This document shows, one piece after another, positions 15,551 to 25,267 of a stretch of 64,000 bases of DNA (positions are counted from its first letter, which is position 1; every line of letters begins with the position of its first letter). Below the pieces are notes generated by a model, which worked only from the letters and a program-made list of their open reading frames with translations, had not been told where the DNA came from and did no database searches. The stretch covers positions 205,583-269,582 of the forward strand of contig NZ_JACLCP010000005.1 in assembly GCF_014243395.1 (NCBI RefSeq). The letters are read 5' to 3'. The DNA is from Winogradskyella flava (lineage in GTDB: Bacteria > Bacteroidota > Bacteroidia > Flavobacteriales > Flavobacteriaceae). The translations under genes and the position numbers were made by a program.

Positions 15551-17230
15551 TCAAATATTATATTCTGAAAGTGGCTTTGTAAACTTTTCGGGATCAGCAG
15601 CTAGATGGTACCTTGGGTCGTCAATGTCTTCAATAATTACTTCTTCAAATTTAGGACTTGCTTTTCTCAAAAGTATTTTACAGTCTTCACTCAAGTGTTT
15701 TAGTTTGATAGACTTTCCTTCAGCTTTGTATTTATTCACTAAATTAAAAATGGCTTCTAAGGCAGAATGATCACTTACACGAGATTCTACGAAGTCTATT
15801 TCTACTTTTTCAGGATCATTTTTAACATCGAACTTCGTATTAAAATTTTGGATTGAGCCAAAAAATAAGGGGCCCCAAATTTCATAAGTCTTAGTGCCAT
15901 TTGGTTGAATGCGCTTTCGAGCTCTAATCATAGTGGCATTCTTCCATGCAAAAACTAATGCAGAAATAATGACACCGGCGATAACGGCTACTGCCAAGTC
16001 TTTCCATACTGTAATAGCAGATACCGCAATTAAAACTATAGCGTCTGATAATGGTATTTTTCTAATGATTCTAAAACTAGACCAAGCAAAAGTCCCTATA
16101 ACCACCATAAACATCACACCGACTAAAGCTGCAATAGGTATCTGTTCGATTAGTGGAGCTCCAAACAATACAAAGCAGAGTAGTGCAATAGCTGCAACGG
16201 CGCCAGATAATCGACCACGACCACCAGAATCTACATTGATTATTGATTGACCGATCATGGCGCATCCTCCCATGCCGCCGAAAAATCCATTTAAGATATT
16301 TGCACCTCCTTGAGCAATGCATTCTCGGTTGCCATTTCCTCTAGTTTCTGTCATGTCATCAATTAGGTTTAAGGTCATAAGAGACTCAATTAAACCAACT
16401 GCGGCGAGAATAAAAGCAGTAGATAGGATTAAGCCCCAGTGTCCAGAAAGCGTTCCGAAGAACCCAAATATTTGATCTTGAAACGTTGGAAGTGTTCCCT
16501 CTAATCCTTTTCCATCAGTGCCTTCTGCAATAAAAGAACCAACAGTGCTCATTTCAATGCCCCCAAAGATAGTAATAGAAGCCACTACAATAATTGCAAT
16601 TAATGCCGAAGGGATTTTCTTGGTTAATTTCGGTAGGCCATACATAATGCCCATGGTTAGACCAATAAATACCATCATTTTCCAGAAAGCTGCATTTGAG
16701 AACAATGCGCCAAACCATTCGGATGTATTTCCAAAAAATGAAATATCCTTTGGTACTGCATTAGGAAATAATTTTAATTGAGCAAGAAAAATGACAATGG
16801 CCAGACCATTAACAAAGCCCATCATTACAGGATGAGGAATAAGCCTAACGAACTTACCAAGTTTAAAGACACCTGCCAAAATTTGAATGCCACCAACAAA
16901 AAGCAAGGTTATAAATAACCATTGTAATCCTAAGTTTTCAATTGGTGCATCCATTGCTAAACCAACGTCGTTTCCTTTTTGAATAAGATGAACCATGACG
17001 ACTGCCATCGCACCAGTGGCTCCAGATATCATACCTGGTCGTCCGCCAAATAAAGCGGTTACAATACCCATCATAAATGCGCCATAGAGTCCGACTAAAG
17101 GGTCTACACCAGCTACAAAAGCAAAAGCTACAGCTTCTGGTACTAAGGCTAAAGCTACTGTTAGTCCTGAAAGAATATCATTCTTTGGGTTCTGCGTGAA
17201 ATTTTTTCTTGTGGTTTGGCCTAAAATCAT
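15551..17230 (-). CDS. SulP family inorganic anion transporter with STAS domain
   Basis: 559 residues. The N-terminal two thirds is a multi-helix SulP core with DILSGLTVALALVPEAVAFA near residue 18, GRPGMISGATGAMAVVM near 65 and GGCAMIGQSIINVDSGGRGRLSG near 315. The C-terminal part (about 440-540) is a STAS-like domain with VEIDFVESRVSDHSALEAI, where a Ser/Asp switch site is expected. The family transports sulfate, bicarbonate or other anions with protons or sodium. The Gly-rich GANILNGFFGGMGG resembles the BicA/SulP bicarbonate-type subgroup, but substrate cannot be set from sequence. A -7 box at 17253-17260 precedes it. Confidence 0.9.
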   Translation of the reverse strand: MILGQTTRKNFTQNPKNDILSGLTVALALVPEAVAFAFVAGVDPLVGLYGAFMMGIVTALFGGRPGMISGATGAMAVVMVHLIQKGNDVGLAMDAPIENLGLQWLFITLLFVGGIQILAGVFKLGKFVRLIPHPVMMGFVNGLAIVIFLAQLKLFPNAVPKDISFFGNTSEWFGALFSNAAFWKMMVFIGLTMGIMYGLPKLTKKIPSALIAIIVVASITIFGGIEMSTVGSFIAEGTDGKGLEGTLPTFQDQIFGFFGTLSGHWGLILSTAFILAAVGLIESLMTLNLIDDMTETRGNGNRECIAQGGANILNGFFGGMGGCAMIGQSIINVDSGGRGRLSGAVAAIALLCFVLFGAPLIEQIPIAALVGVMFMVVIGTFAWSSFRIIRKIPLSDAIVLIAVSAITVWKDLAVAVIAGVIISALVFAWKNATMIRARKRIQPNGTKTYEIWGPLFFGSIQNFNTKFDVKNDPEKVEIDFVESRVSDHSALEAIFNLVNKYKAEGKSIKLKHLSEDCKILLRKASPKFEEVIIEDIDDPRYHLAADPEKFTKPLSEYNI

Positions 17231-17252
17231 AACGTTTTCTCTTAGAAGTCGG

Positions 17253-17260
17253 CAAAGATA
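17253..17260 (-). promoter_or_regulatory. Putative -7 box of the SulP gene
   Basis: The minus strand reads TATCTTTG, an exact TAnnTTTG match, 22 bases upstream of the SulP start codon. Confidence 0.55.
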
Positions 17261-17300
17261 TAGTATTTAGATTTAAAGCCTAATGAATAAGTATAAACAA

Positions 17301-17330
17301 AAAAAAGCACTGATTACTCAGCGCTTTTTT
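17301..17330 (-). terminator. Terminator after the DUF4136 gene
   Basis: AAAAAAGC-A-CTGA-TTAC-TCAG-C-GCTTTTTT: a 12-bp stem with one internal A/C mismatch and a TTAC loop, with A/T runs on both sides. It separates the DUF4136 gene from the downstream SulP gene on the minus strand. Confidence 0.8.
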
Positions 17331-17346
17331 CTAGTATGTAATAGTT

Positions 17347-17907
17347 TTATAATGCTGGAGGAAATTGCTCCATAGTTTTGGCCACAAATTCCTTTATACG
17401 AGCTTCTTTTTTCTCAACATTTCTCGTGACCAAGTATCCAGTGCCTGACCCTTGCCAAATTAATTCTTTCTTTTTTGTGTCAATTAAATCAATGAAGAGC
17501 ATGCCTTCAGTTCTGGTAGAGACGTTGTTTCCTCCCCAACCAAATCCAGGACCCCAGCCCCAGCCCCATCGATTGAAGCCTCCCCAGCCCCAAGCACCTG
17601 CGCCCCAAGCATTGTTGTAAACATCAACTCGCTGATTGGACTTAGTGAATATGCTAACTAACATATCTGGATTTTCAGATTTTGTCATGCCTTTTGCCAT
17701 GAGTTCAGCTTCGATGGCTCGTAAAATTCTTCTCTTATCGATATCACTTATCTCTGCCTTATCAATACCAGGCTTGAAGAATGCAAAAGTTTTGTATTCG
17801 TTAAAATTTGTCTCTCTGTCATAATCGGCAGCAACCCTTACTGAGCTGCAAGAGGACAGAAGTAGGGCAAAAACCAAAATCGGTGTGAGTTTAATTAATC
17901 TCTTCAT
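17347..17907 (-). CDS. DUF4136 domain lipoprotein with Gly/Trp-rich segment
   Basis: 186 residues. The N-terminus is a lipoprotein signal (FALLLSSCSSVRVAADYD) with lipid Cys near residue 20. The body matches the DUF4136 pattern: FNEYKTFAFFKPG, DKRRILRAIEAELMAKGM, and LFIDLIDTKKKELIWQGSGTG near the end. Between about residues 110 and 145 is a low-complexity stretch rich in Trp-Gly and Asn (WGAGAWGWGG, WGWGWGPGFGWGG), common in envelope members of this family. The function is unknown. It is 12 bases downstream of hutU on the same strand and could be cotranscribed. Confidence 0.85.
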   Translation of the reverse strand: MKRLIKLTPILVFALLLSSCSSVRVAADYDRETNFNEYKTFAFFKPGIDKAEISDIDKRRILRAIEAELMAKGMTKSENPDMLVSIFTKSNQRVDVYNNAWGAGAWGWGGFNRWGWGWGPGFGWGGNNVSTRTEGMLFIDLIDTKKKELIWQGSGTGYLVTRNVEKKEARIKEFVAKTMEQFPPAL

Positions 17908-17918
17908 ATCGCTTTTTT

Positions 17919-19928
17919 TTAATTTGTTTCAAATAAATTGTCATCGACTAAATTAGGCAAGGTGACTTGTAAGTTCGGCTCTACTTCCATAGCGCGCTTA
18001 ATTGCAAAAATGGCACCCTTATTTCTAGCCCAACTTCGCCTTGAAATACCATTGTTAACATCCCAAAACAACATTCGTTTTAATCGTGTTGATGCTTCTT
18101 TACTACCATCAAGAACCATGCCGAATCCACCATTAACAACCTCTCCCCAACCAACACCACCACCATTGTGAATACTCACCCAAGTGGCGCCTCTAAAGCT
18201 ATCTCCAATGACATTGTGAATAGCCATATCTGCTGTAAAGCGCGAGCCATCATAGATATTACTGGTTTCACGGTATGGTGAATCTGTTCCAGAAACATCA
18301 TGATGATCCCTTCCTAGAATAACTTCTCCGATTTGGCCAGCAGAAATTGCTTGATTAAAAGCTTCGGCAATTTTCATTCGCCCTTCAGCATCAGCATATA
18401 ATATTCTCGCTTGCGAACCTACGACCAATTGGTTGTCCTGCGCCCCTTTTATCCATTGAATATTATCTGCCATTTGCTGTTGAATTTCTTTAGGAGAATT
18501 TTTCATGATATCTTCTAAAACCTTACAAGCAATTTTATCTGTCTTCGATAAATCTTCCGGTTTTCCTGAAGCACATACCCAACGGAAAGGACCAAAACCG
18601 TAGTCAAAGCACATTGGTCCCATAATATCTTGCACATAACTAGGGTATCTAAATTCTCTACCTAATTCTGGTTTTTCTGCCATTATATCTGCTCCGGCTC
18701 TTGATGCTTCTAACAAAAAGGCATTACCATAATCGAAGAAATAAGTGCCTTTTGCAGTGTGCCTATTGATGGCAACTGCATGTTGCCTTAAACTCTTTTG
18801 GACATGTTCTTTGAATTTTTCTGGCTCATTGGCCATCATTGTATTGGATGCTTCAAAAGATAATCCAACGGGATAGTAGCCTCCAGCCCAAGGATTATGG
18901 AGTGATGTTTGGTCACTTCCCAAATCAATGTGGATATTGGCTTCATCGAATTTTTCCCAAACATCAACAACGTTTCCTAAATAGGCAATTGAAATAATTT
19001 CTTTTTCAGCTTTAGCTTTTGCGACTCTTGCAGCTAGTTCATCTAAATCTGTGATTTTCTCATCAATCCAGCCTTGGTCTAACCGTATTTGAGTTATTTT
19101 GGGGTTCACCTCTGCACAGACAGTAATACAACCAGCAATATTACCAGCTTTTGGTTGTGCTCCAGACATACCTCCTAATCCAGATGTAACAAAAAGGTTG
19201 CCTTTTGGTAGTTTACCTATTTTTCTGAATCCATTTAAAACTGTAATAGTAGTACCATGAACAATACCTTGTGGTCCAATATACATATAACTTCCAGCTG
19301 TCATTTGCCCATATTGTGTCACGCCTAAGGCATTGAATTTTTCCCAATCATCAGGTTTGGAATAATTAGGGATCATCATGCCATTTGTTACGACAACTCT
19401 TGGTGCTTCTTTGTGACTTGGAAATAAGCCCATAGGATGACCAGAATACATGACTAAAGTTTGCTCATCATTCATTTCGGCTAAATATTTCATAGTCAGT
19501 CTGTACTGAGCCCAATTCTGAAAAACGCCTCCATTACCACCATAAGTAATAAGTTCATGTGGATGTTGCGCAACCGCATAATCCAAATTATTCTGAATCA
19601 TCAGCATTATTGCTGCGGCTTGTTTAGATTGAGCAGGATACTCATTAATTGGTCTAGCGTACATTTTGTAGTCAGGTCTAAGACGATACATGTATATACG
19701 ACCGTAAGTGTCTAGTTCATTCTTAAATTCTGGTAATAGCTCCTCATGATGCTTTGGATCGAAATACCTTAGGGCATTTCTTAAAGCGAGGTTCTTCTCT
19801 TGTGGTGAGAGAATTTCTTTTCGTTTTGGTGCATGATTTATTGAAGTGTCATACGGCTTTGGTTGGGGTAATACTTTAGGGATGCCTTCGGGTATTTGGT
19901 CTTGAAATGAAACTTTAATATCTGGCAT
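17919..19928 (-). CDS. hutU: Urocanate hydratase
   Basis: A 669-residue urocanase of the long form (about 660-670 residues), against about 550 in enterics. Typical segments are GGNGGVFQNWAQYRLTMKYL, YSGHPMGLFPSH, VTSGLGGMSGAQPKAG (NAD binding), HNPWAGGYYPVG and FGFGPFRWVCASG. It converts urocanate to imidazolone propionate in histidine degradation, using NAD+ as an electrophile. I set the start at ATG 19928, because the segment before it is a separate upstream gene in another frame and family members begin close to this point. No other hut gene lies in the window. It overlaps the upstream small gene as TAATG. Confidence 0.93.
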   Translation of the reverse strand: MPDIKVSFQDQIPEGIPKVLPQPKPYDTSINHAPKRKEILSPQEKNLALRNALRYFDPKHHEELLPEFKNELDTYGRIYMYRLRPDYKMYARPINEYPAQSKQAAAIMLMIQNNLDYAVAQHPHELITYGGNGGVFQNWAQYRLTMKYLAEMNDEQTLVMYSGHPMGLFPSHKEAPRVVVTNGMMIPNYSKPDDWEKFNALGVTQYGQMTAGSYMYIGPQGIVHGTTITVLNGFRKIGKLPKGNLFVTSGLGGMSGAQPKAGNIAGCITVCAEVNPKITQIRLDQGWIDEKITDLDELAARVAKAKAEKEIISIAYLGNVVDVWEKFDEANIHIDLGSDQTSLHNPWAGGYYPVGLSFEASNTMMANEPEKFKEHVQKSLRQHAVAINRHTAKGTYFFDYGNAFLLEASRAGADIMAEKPELGREFRYPSYVQDIMGPMCFDYGFGPFRWVCASGKPEDLSKTDKIACKVLEDIMKNSPKEIQQQMADNIQWIKGAQDNQLVVGSQARILYADAEGRMKIAEAFNQAISAGQIGEVILGRDHHDVSGTDSPYRETSNIYDGSRFTADMAIHNVIGDSFRGATWVSIHNGGGVGWGEVVNGGFGMVLDGSKEASTRLKRMLFWDVNNGISRRSWARNKGAIFAIKRAMEVEPNLQVTLPNLVDDNLFETN

Positions 19929-20098
19929 TATGATTTTGTGTCTTTTTGGTTTGTTTTTGTGTTGAATCCGTATGGGCAGTGTCTGCAACCACTTTCGCAG
20001 CAATACCCTCGTTTTAGGTGATATTGCTCTGTGAAACAGCGGTAACCTTCTGGTGTTAAGTAATAATCTCCTTCTTCTAACGGGACATATTTTTTCAT
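19928..20098 (-). CDS. Small Cys-rich DUF5522-like protein
   Basis: A 56-residue protein: MKKYVPLEEGDYYLTPEGYR, then FTEQYHLKRGYCCESGCRHC and PYGF. The CC...C..C cluster (residues 33, 34, 38, 41) looks like a metal or iron-sulfur site and matches what I know of the DUF5522 family in Bacteroidota. Its TAA stop shares the A of the hutU ATG (TAATG), so translation is probably coupled. A TATCTTTG promoter box ends only 6 bases before its ATG, which suggests an almost leaderless transcript. The function is unknown; the link to hutU hints at a role in urocanase supply or histidine use. Confidence 0.85.
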   Translation of the reverse strand: MKKYVPLEEGDYYLTPEGYRCFTEQYHLKRGYCCESGCRHCPYGFNTKTNQKDTKS

Positions 20099-20104
20099 GT
20101 CTTA

Positions 20105-20112
20105 CAAAGATA
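20105..20112 (-). promoter_or_regulatory. Putative -7 box for the DUF5522-hutU transcript
   Basis: The minus strand reads TATCTTTG (TAnnTTTG match). The start codon follows after 6 bases, so the mRNA leader would be very short or absent. Confidence 0.55.
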
Positions 20113-20135
20113 ATGTAAATTGGATTGATTTTTGA

Positions 20136-20471
20136 ATGGGTCTAATTGTGATATTGATTTCAAAATATATTGTGCCCAAGGGCTATATCGGGATAACCAT
20201 TTTCCCTTTTATGTTTTTAAAGTATAAAGCTTTGAAATGGAATAAGGTATTGATCAATCACGAAAAGATTCATTTGAGACAGCAACTAGAATTATTGATT
20301 CTTCCCTTTTTTGTTTTTTACGGTTTTGAGTTTATTGTCCGATTAATAATATATCGAAAATGGATGTTAGCCTATAAAAATATTTCATTTGAGCGTGAAG
20401 CTTATAAAAATGAAAAAAGCCTTGACTATTTAAGATCAAGACCTTTTTGGGCATTCTTAAAATATTATTGA
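20136..20471 (+). CDS. Small membrane protein with HExxH motif
   Basis: 111 residues. A hydrophobic N-terminus (MGLIVILISKYIVPKGYIGI) precedes NHEKIHLRQQLEL, which contains HEKIH (an HExxH zinc-protease motif). A second membrane helix follows (LLILPFFVFYGFEFIVRLII), and then SFEREAY, whose Glu could be a third metal ligand. This is the minimal plan of a membrane metallopeptidase, as seen in M48/M56-like cores, but without the other domains. I do not recognise a named family and catalysis is not proven. It converges with the long T9SS gene with no space between stop codons. Confidence 0.7.
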   Translation: MGLIVILISKYIVPKGYIGITIFPFMFLKYKALKWNKVLINHEKIHLRQQLELLILPFFVFYGFEFIVRLIIYRKWMLAYKNISFEREAYKNEKSLDYLRSRPFWAFLKYY

Positions 20472-23400
20472 CTAGAATATAAGTTTCTTCACTTTTATTG
20501 ATCCATTTTCCAGCAGAACTTTTACGATATAAACACCTGAACTTATGTTTTGAGTTTTATAGGTGTAGTAATCATTCTTAATGTCTAAATTCTTATGAAT
20601 CAATCTACCTTTTATATCAAATAACTCAAAAGATATTATGTTGCTATACGAAGAGTTTACATTGATATTTTCATTAACTTTTATAATGTCTAAATTAGAA
20701 AGTGCTTCTTCATCATCTATTCCTAACGTACTATTATTATTAAACCTTAGTATAAAGCGTTCATTAAAAATGCCTTGATTTGTTGTGAAAGAGTAAGGGC
20801 TGTTTCTTAAGTCGTGAATCATATTTGTTTCTGTATCCTCTAAATATATGGTTTGAGAGGAATTTTCAAATAATCCATCAAGTTGATTTATAGAAACCGT
20901 ATAATCGCCAGAGGTTAATGTTTCATATCCTAAAGGTACTGAATCCGTATCTTCAAAAGGAAGCGCTCTGCCGTTTATAACAAGATCTTTATCTGAATTT
21001 ATTGAATAAAACTTATGACCAGAACCTTTTAATAAACGCCCGTCATATAATCTATCAATATTATTCGTTGCCCCTTCTACATATCCAACTAATATAGAGT
21101 TTGCTGTATTAGTACTTTCATCAACTAAGTCTAACCATATACGATGTCTTTCTATAGGATTTGAGCTGCCTCTGTAAAAGGCATTATTATTATATGAACT
21201 GCTTCTCATAATATTACTGAAGTTCACAGTATTTGGTGTTGATGCAGAGTGCAACATCAAAGCGAAAAAGCCTTGGCCAGATGCAATTAAGCCATCATCA
21301 AAACCAGCAGGTACTGAACCTGTAGCACTTTCAGCCATATAATCACTTGATGAATAATTATAGGTATAATTTTCATAAAAAGGATTGGCTATAGCATTAC
21401 TAGCAGGTGTCAAATGCCTCCAAAAGTATAAAGTACCATCGATTGCTGGGTTAGCGCCTAAAAAGGCACTTAGTGAAATAGCAGAAGGGTACGGATTTCC
21501 CAGTAAATTCCAGTTGTCATCATCAGCTGTTGCTGTATTACCTACACCAGTATAATCAGCTCCATTATATGATCCTCTGGATATAGGAACAGATATTTGT
21601 CCGTTATTTAAAATACCCTCGAATTGAGCTTGGTTAGTTGCTACCGTACCCAAGAGACCTCTGACGATATATCCTTTACCAGGAATCATATTCTCTGCGG
21701 TATTAACCCAAGTACCATGATTACCAGCTGTACCGTTTGCTACAGTTGGTATCCAATTGTAAATGCCAAAACTAGGACTACCTGGTGATACATCTTCTAC
21801 ATCAAAACCACTAACAGGAGAGGACCAATAGACATAGTCAAAATATCCTACTCCATTAACTCTTCTTCTATATTCTGCCACACCAATATTATTATTCGTA
21901 GCAACGTCATTGACTTGAACGACACTTGCGTTAGTTCTTATTCTAAACCTTCCAGATGGTTCAACAATAATCTCATCATCTATGGTCAATGTTGAATTTG
22001 CTTGTTGTAATAAATCCGCACCATCCAAAATTTGCATATTTTTACCAAGTCCGTCTGCACCGTTGTATATGCGTGGATTAGTTGCTGTTGGAGGAATTGT
22101 AACGCAATTTGTGATATCTGGTACTCCTACAGGTGTCCAATTGTCTCCATCATGCCAATTATTATTGTCTGAGCCATTCCATGTCTTACTACCTGTTACT
22201 GTAACGGTAGTTGCATCAGATCTTACTATCGTAGAACTATTGCATAAGTTATAAGTTACCTCTGCAAAATATGTTGTCGTAGCTGTAGGGCTAACTGTTA
22301 TTACACCATCATCATTAGGGTCAGCAATCTCGTTACCTGGTGCTATAGAATCTTCATACCATCTTAAGGTAGTAATAGATGATCCATCTGGTGTAAATCT
22401 CCAAGCTTCATTAGTTGCAGTCCAATTGGTGCTTAAGCTATTTCGATTAGGAGCAACTATCCCATTTGTAGCATCTTCTTGTAAACCAACAGCTGCGTTA
22501 CCACCGTTCCAACCAGAAACTACTTGCTTTTCTTTTATATAGACCTCAATAACATTAGTATCCTCATAAAAAACAATCATCCCAGTGTAAAGTTTTGAGT
22601 TGTCATCATACATTGGAACATCACTCCAAGCTGCAACCAAGGCTTGGCATCCAGAATCTAGTGTAATTAACTGATAGCCTATTTCGCCACCAACTGAAGG
22701 GTCTACATCATGATAAACACCATATATTGATGGGCCAAAAAACAATCCGCCACTATTATCTGCATTGACGTTTGAAGGAATATTATCTGATATTCTCCAA
22801 CCTGAGAAAGAATTTGCCAAACTCGTATCAAACGAGATAACCCCATTTGAACCAATTACACATGAACTGTATGTATTTCCATAAAAACAAAAGTCAAACG
22901 GGAGATTCACAACAGGTGACCATCGGTCATCAATATTTACACTCACGGGATTAGCTAAACAATTAAATTGAAAAGGTGGGGTATAGGGTATAGACTCTAC
23001 AGCGTAGCTAGATGTTTCACCTAAATCTAAATACGTAGCTTCTATGTCTGTACTACCAACAGAGCAATTTATTGTGATATCTGAGCCACTTAAGCCTACT
23101 GCGCCTGCATCAACGGAAGGACAAGATAATGCTGAAGTTCCATTTGCTGTTGAGGTTGAACAGGGTTCAATTATACAAATTGAAAAAGTTCCATTATTTC
23201 TAGCATTACTAGACCAACTATATACTCTGATATAGTATGTATTACCTACCGTTAAAGTAGTTAGCGTTGTGCTTTCAGGGGCTGTGCCACCAAAATCATC
23301 TACACAAATAATTGACGAACCACCGCAGCTACCATCAAATACTTCAAAAGCAATATCCCTTAATGATGACCCTCCCGCTCTTATTGTATGTTCAGAATTT

Positions 23401-24110
23401 GTTGCCGTAAAGGAATACCAAACGTCATCATTTGCAGTACCAGAGCATCCAGGTAGAGATTGAGAAGCACCATGAGTCGTACCAATTGTATTCTCGCATG
23501 TGGTATTAGAAGTTAAAGGTATTGCATTTGCACATGCATCATTAGCCGGTACTTGGTAAGCTCTGATAAAAATATCATCAATAAGCACACGGTCGCTATC
23601 GTCGTTGCCATCACTTCTAAACCTAAATCTTGAATTTGGACCAAATGTAAAGTTTGCAGCTGTAATAGAAAGATTAGAGGTGTAAGTAATATCATTATTT
23701 ACACCAGATCCCGTGATGTATGTAACTAAAATATCAGTATCGGTAAAATTACCATTAGCACTGTATTCAACAAAGAAATCATCGCCACTTTCAGTGCCTA
23801 ATAACCTAAACCTAAACCTAATATCTATTTGACCATAGACAGTTAAATCAACAGCATCAGAAAATACTGAGGCATTCGCGCCAGTATCGTCACGAAGTCT
23901 TATATTCCAATTTCCTCCAACGAATGTATTATTGGATCTGGCACAATCATCGCCACCGTCATTCCAATCTCCAAAACCAGTTTCAAAATTATCATTGAAT
24001 ATGGTTACTTGTGCATCTACTAGATGGCCCGAAAATAAGATAAATCCTAGGGCTATAAGCGAAAAATATTTATTGTATTTGGATACAATCAAGCGTAAAG
24101 TATTCTTCAT
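20472..24110 (-). CDS. Large secreted protein with T9SS type A sorting domain
   Basis: 1212 residues. The N-terminal signal peptide (FSLIALGFILFSGHLVDAQ) is followed by a jelly-roll-like segment (35-185), then an NDACANAIPL domain (about 190-315) of the kind common in T9SS cargo. After that come a nidogen-like stretch (FDFCFYGNTYSSCVIGSNG), a region beginning KTWNGSDNNNWHDGDNW, and a C-terminal sorting domain (about 1140-1212) ending SSGVYIVKVLLENGSIKVKK. The protein should cross the outer membrane by type IX secretion and be surface-attached. No catalytic domain is evident; adhesion is a guess. The 218-bp region upstream holds A-runs (24229-24255) but no gene. Confidence 0.85.
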   Translation of the reverse strand: MKNTLRLIVSKYNKYFSLIALGFILFSGHLVDAQVTIFNDNFETGFGDWNDGGDDCARSNNTFVGGNWNIRLRDDTGANASVFSDAVDLTVYGQIDIRFRFRLLGTESGDDFFVEYSANGNFTDTDILVTYITGSGVNNDITYTSNLSITAANFTFGPNSRFRFRSDGNDDSDRVLIDDIFIRAYQVPANDACANAIPLTSNTTCENTIGTTHGASQSLPGCSGTANDDVWYSFTATNSEHTIRAGGSSLRDIAFEVFDGSCGGSSIICVDDFGGTAPESTTLTTLTVGNTYYIRVYSWSSNARNNGTFSICIIEPCSTSTANGTSALSCPSVDAGAVGLSGSDITINCSVGSTDIEATYLDLGETSSYAVESIPYTPPFQFNCLANPVSVNIDDRWSPVVNLPFDFCFYGNTYSSCVIGSNGVISFDTSLANSFSGWRISDNIPSNVNADNSGGLFFGPSIYGVYHDVDPSVGGEIGYQLITLDSGCQALVAAWSDVPMYDDNSKLYTGMIVFYEDTNVIEVYIKEKQVVSGWNGGNAAVGLQEDATNGIVAPNRNSLSTNWTATNEAWRFTPDGSSITTLRWYEDSIAPGNEIADPNDDGVITVSPTATTTYFAEVTYNLCNSSTIVRSDATTVTVTGSKTWNGSDNNNWHDGDNWTPVGVPDITNCVTIPPTATNPRIYNGADGLGKNMQILDGADLLQQANSTLTIDDEIIVEPSGRFRIRTNASVVQVNDVATNNNIGVAEYRRRVNGVGYFDYVYWSSPVSGFDVEDVSPGSPSFGIYNWIPTVANGTAGNHGTWVNTAENMIPGKGYIVRGLLGTVATNQAQFEGILNNGQISVPISRGSYNGADYTGVGNTATADDDNWNLLGNPYPSAISLSAFLGANPAIDGTLYFWRHLTPASNAIANPFYENYTYNYSSSDYMAESATGSVPAGFDDGLIASGQGFFALMLHSASTPNTVNFSNIMRSSSYNNNAFYRGSSNPIERHRIWLDLVDESTNTANSILVGYVEGATNNIDRLYDGRLLKGSGHKFYSINSDKDLVINGRALPFEDTDSVPLGYETLTSGDYTVSINQLDGLFENSSQTIYLEDTETNMIHDLRNSPYSFTTNQGIFNERFILRFNNNSTLGIDDEEALSNLDIIKVNENINVNSSYSNIISFELFDIKGRLIHKNLDIKNDYYTYKTQNISSGVYIVKVLLENGSIKVKKLIF

Positions 24111-24328
24111 AACACGTAGGTTTTTGAAATGAATTTTTTCATTTTACATATTTAGATTTAGGCTAAACTAAATATCAAAAATCAAGTAAATCACGAATTT
24201 TATGTCTAGTTTAAGAAGCAAACGTAAGAAAAAAAAACAAAAAAAAATAATTTTTTACCGATAAAACGACAAAAAACATCGTTTAATTGTAAATTAAAAG
24301 TTTGCTTATTACAAAATGTACAATATTG

Positions 24329-25267
24329 ATGCTTGAGAATAGTTGTTTATTTTTGCTTAATCCTAATTTTAAACTAAAAACTATTAATCAAGAGGTGTTT
24401 TTCAAAGATTCTGCCACTAGTCTTTTCATAAAGCGAGAAGATCTGTTGCATCCATTTATATCGGGAAATAAATACCGCAAACTAAAATATAATATTAAAA
24501 GGGCAAAGGAAACTGATGCAAGATTGCTATTGACATTTGGAGGTGCTTTTTCCAACCACATTGCGTCAGTAGCTTATGCGGGGAGAGAGCATGGGTTTAA
24601 TACTGTTGGTGTTGTAAGAGGCGATGAATTGTCATTGAAGCAAAGTTTAAACCCTACTCTAAAGTTTGCCTGTGATTGTGGTATGGAGCTCAAATTTATT
24701 TCTAGAAAAGATTATAGAAGAAAAGGAGATAAGCATTACATTGAAATTCTTAAGGCAGAGTATGGTGAATTTTTTTTAATACCAGAGGGAGGAACCAACT
24801 CAATGGCCGTTAAGGGATGTGAAGAGATTTTGGAGTCTATTGATTTGCATTTTGACTATATCTGCTGTGCAGTAGGAACCGGAGGTACGATCTCTGGCTT
24901 GATAAATGCATCTCGACCGCATCAAAAAATATTAGGATTTCCAGCATTAAAAGGAGATTTTTTACGAGAAGATATTCGTAAATTTGCAAAACGGGATAAC
25001 TGGGAATTAATAACCGATTATCATTTTGGAGGTTATGCTAAAATAAAGCCAGAACTGATTACGTTTATCAATAGGTTTAAAACCGACTATCATATTCCTT
25101 TGGATCCAATTTATACAGGAAAAATGATGTATGGTATCTTAGATTTGATAGATCATGGATTTTTTCCTGAACATGCCAAGATATTAGCAATCCATACTGG
25201 AGGACTTCAAGGAATTGAAGGAATGAATATAAAATTAGAAAAAAAGGGGTGGTCTTTAATAGAATGA
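24329..25267 (+). CDS. PLP-dependent ACC deaminase/D-cysteine desulfhydrase-like enzyme
   Basis: 312 residues in the tryptophan-synthase-beta PLP fold. The PLP Lys is in HPFISGNKYRKLKYN. LTFGGAFSNHIASVAYAG is the substrate-contacting SNH segment, and AVGTGGTISGLI is the phosphate-binding loop. Members either open 1-aminocyclopropane-1-carboxylate or desulfurate D-cysteine; bacterial ones without plant association are more often D-cysteine desulfhydrases. ATG 24329 is used. A TATTTTTG box at 24347-24354 lies inside this start region, so a shorter product from an in-frame TTG is possible. The stop overlaps the next gene as ATGA. Confidence 0.82.
   Translation: MLENSCLFLLNPNFKLKTINQEVFFKDSATSLFIKREDLLHPFISGNKYRKLKYNIKRAKETDARLLLTFGGAFSNHIASVAYAGREHGFNTVGVVRGDELSLKQSLNPTLKFACDCGMELKFISRKDYRRKGDKHYIEILKAEYGEFFLIPEGGTNSMAVKGCEEILESIDLHFDYICCAVGTGGTISGLINASRPHQKILGFPALKGDFLREDIRKFAKRDNWELITDYHFGGYAKIKPELITFINRFKTDYHIPLDPIYTGKMMYGILDLIDHGFFPEHAKILAIHTGGLQGIEGMNIKLEKKGWSLIE

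Noticed and set aside
17520..17625. Open frame opposite the Gly/Trp-rich part of the DUF4136 gene, rich in Pro and Gln
   Set aside because: It is the complement of Gly/Trp codons; no start context or family signature supports a gene.
24220..24260. Long A-runs upstream of the large T9SS gene as a possible regulatory or curved-DNA element
   Set aside because: A-runs are common in this low-G+C genome and no repeat or binding motif is visible.
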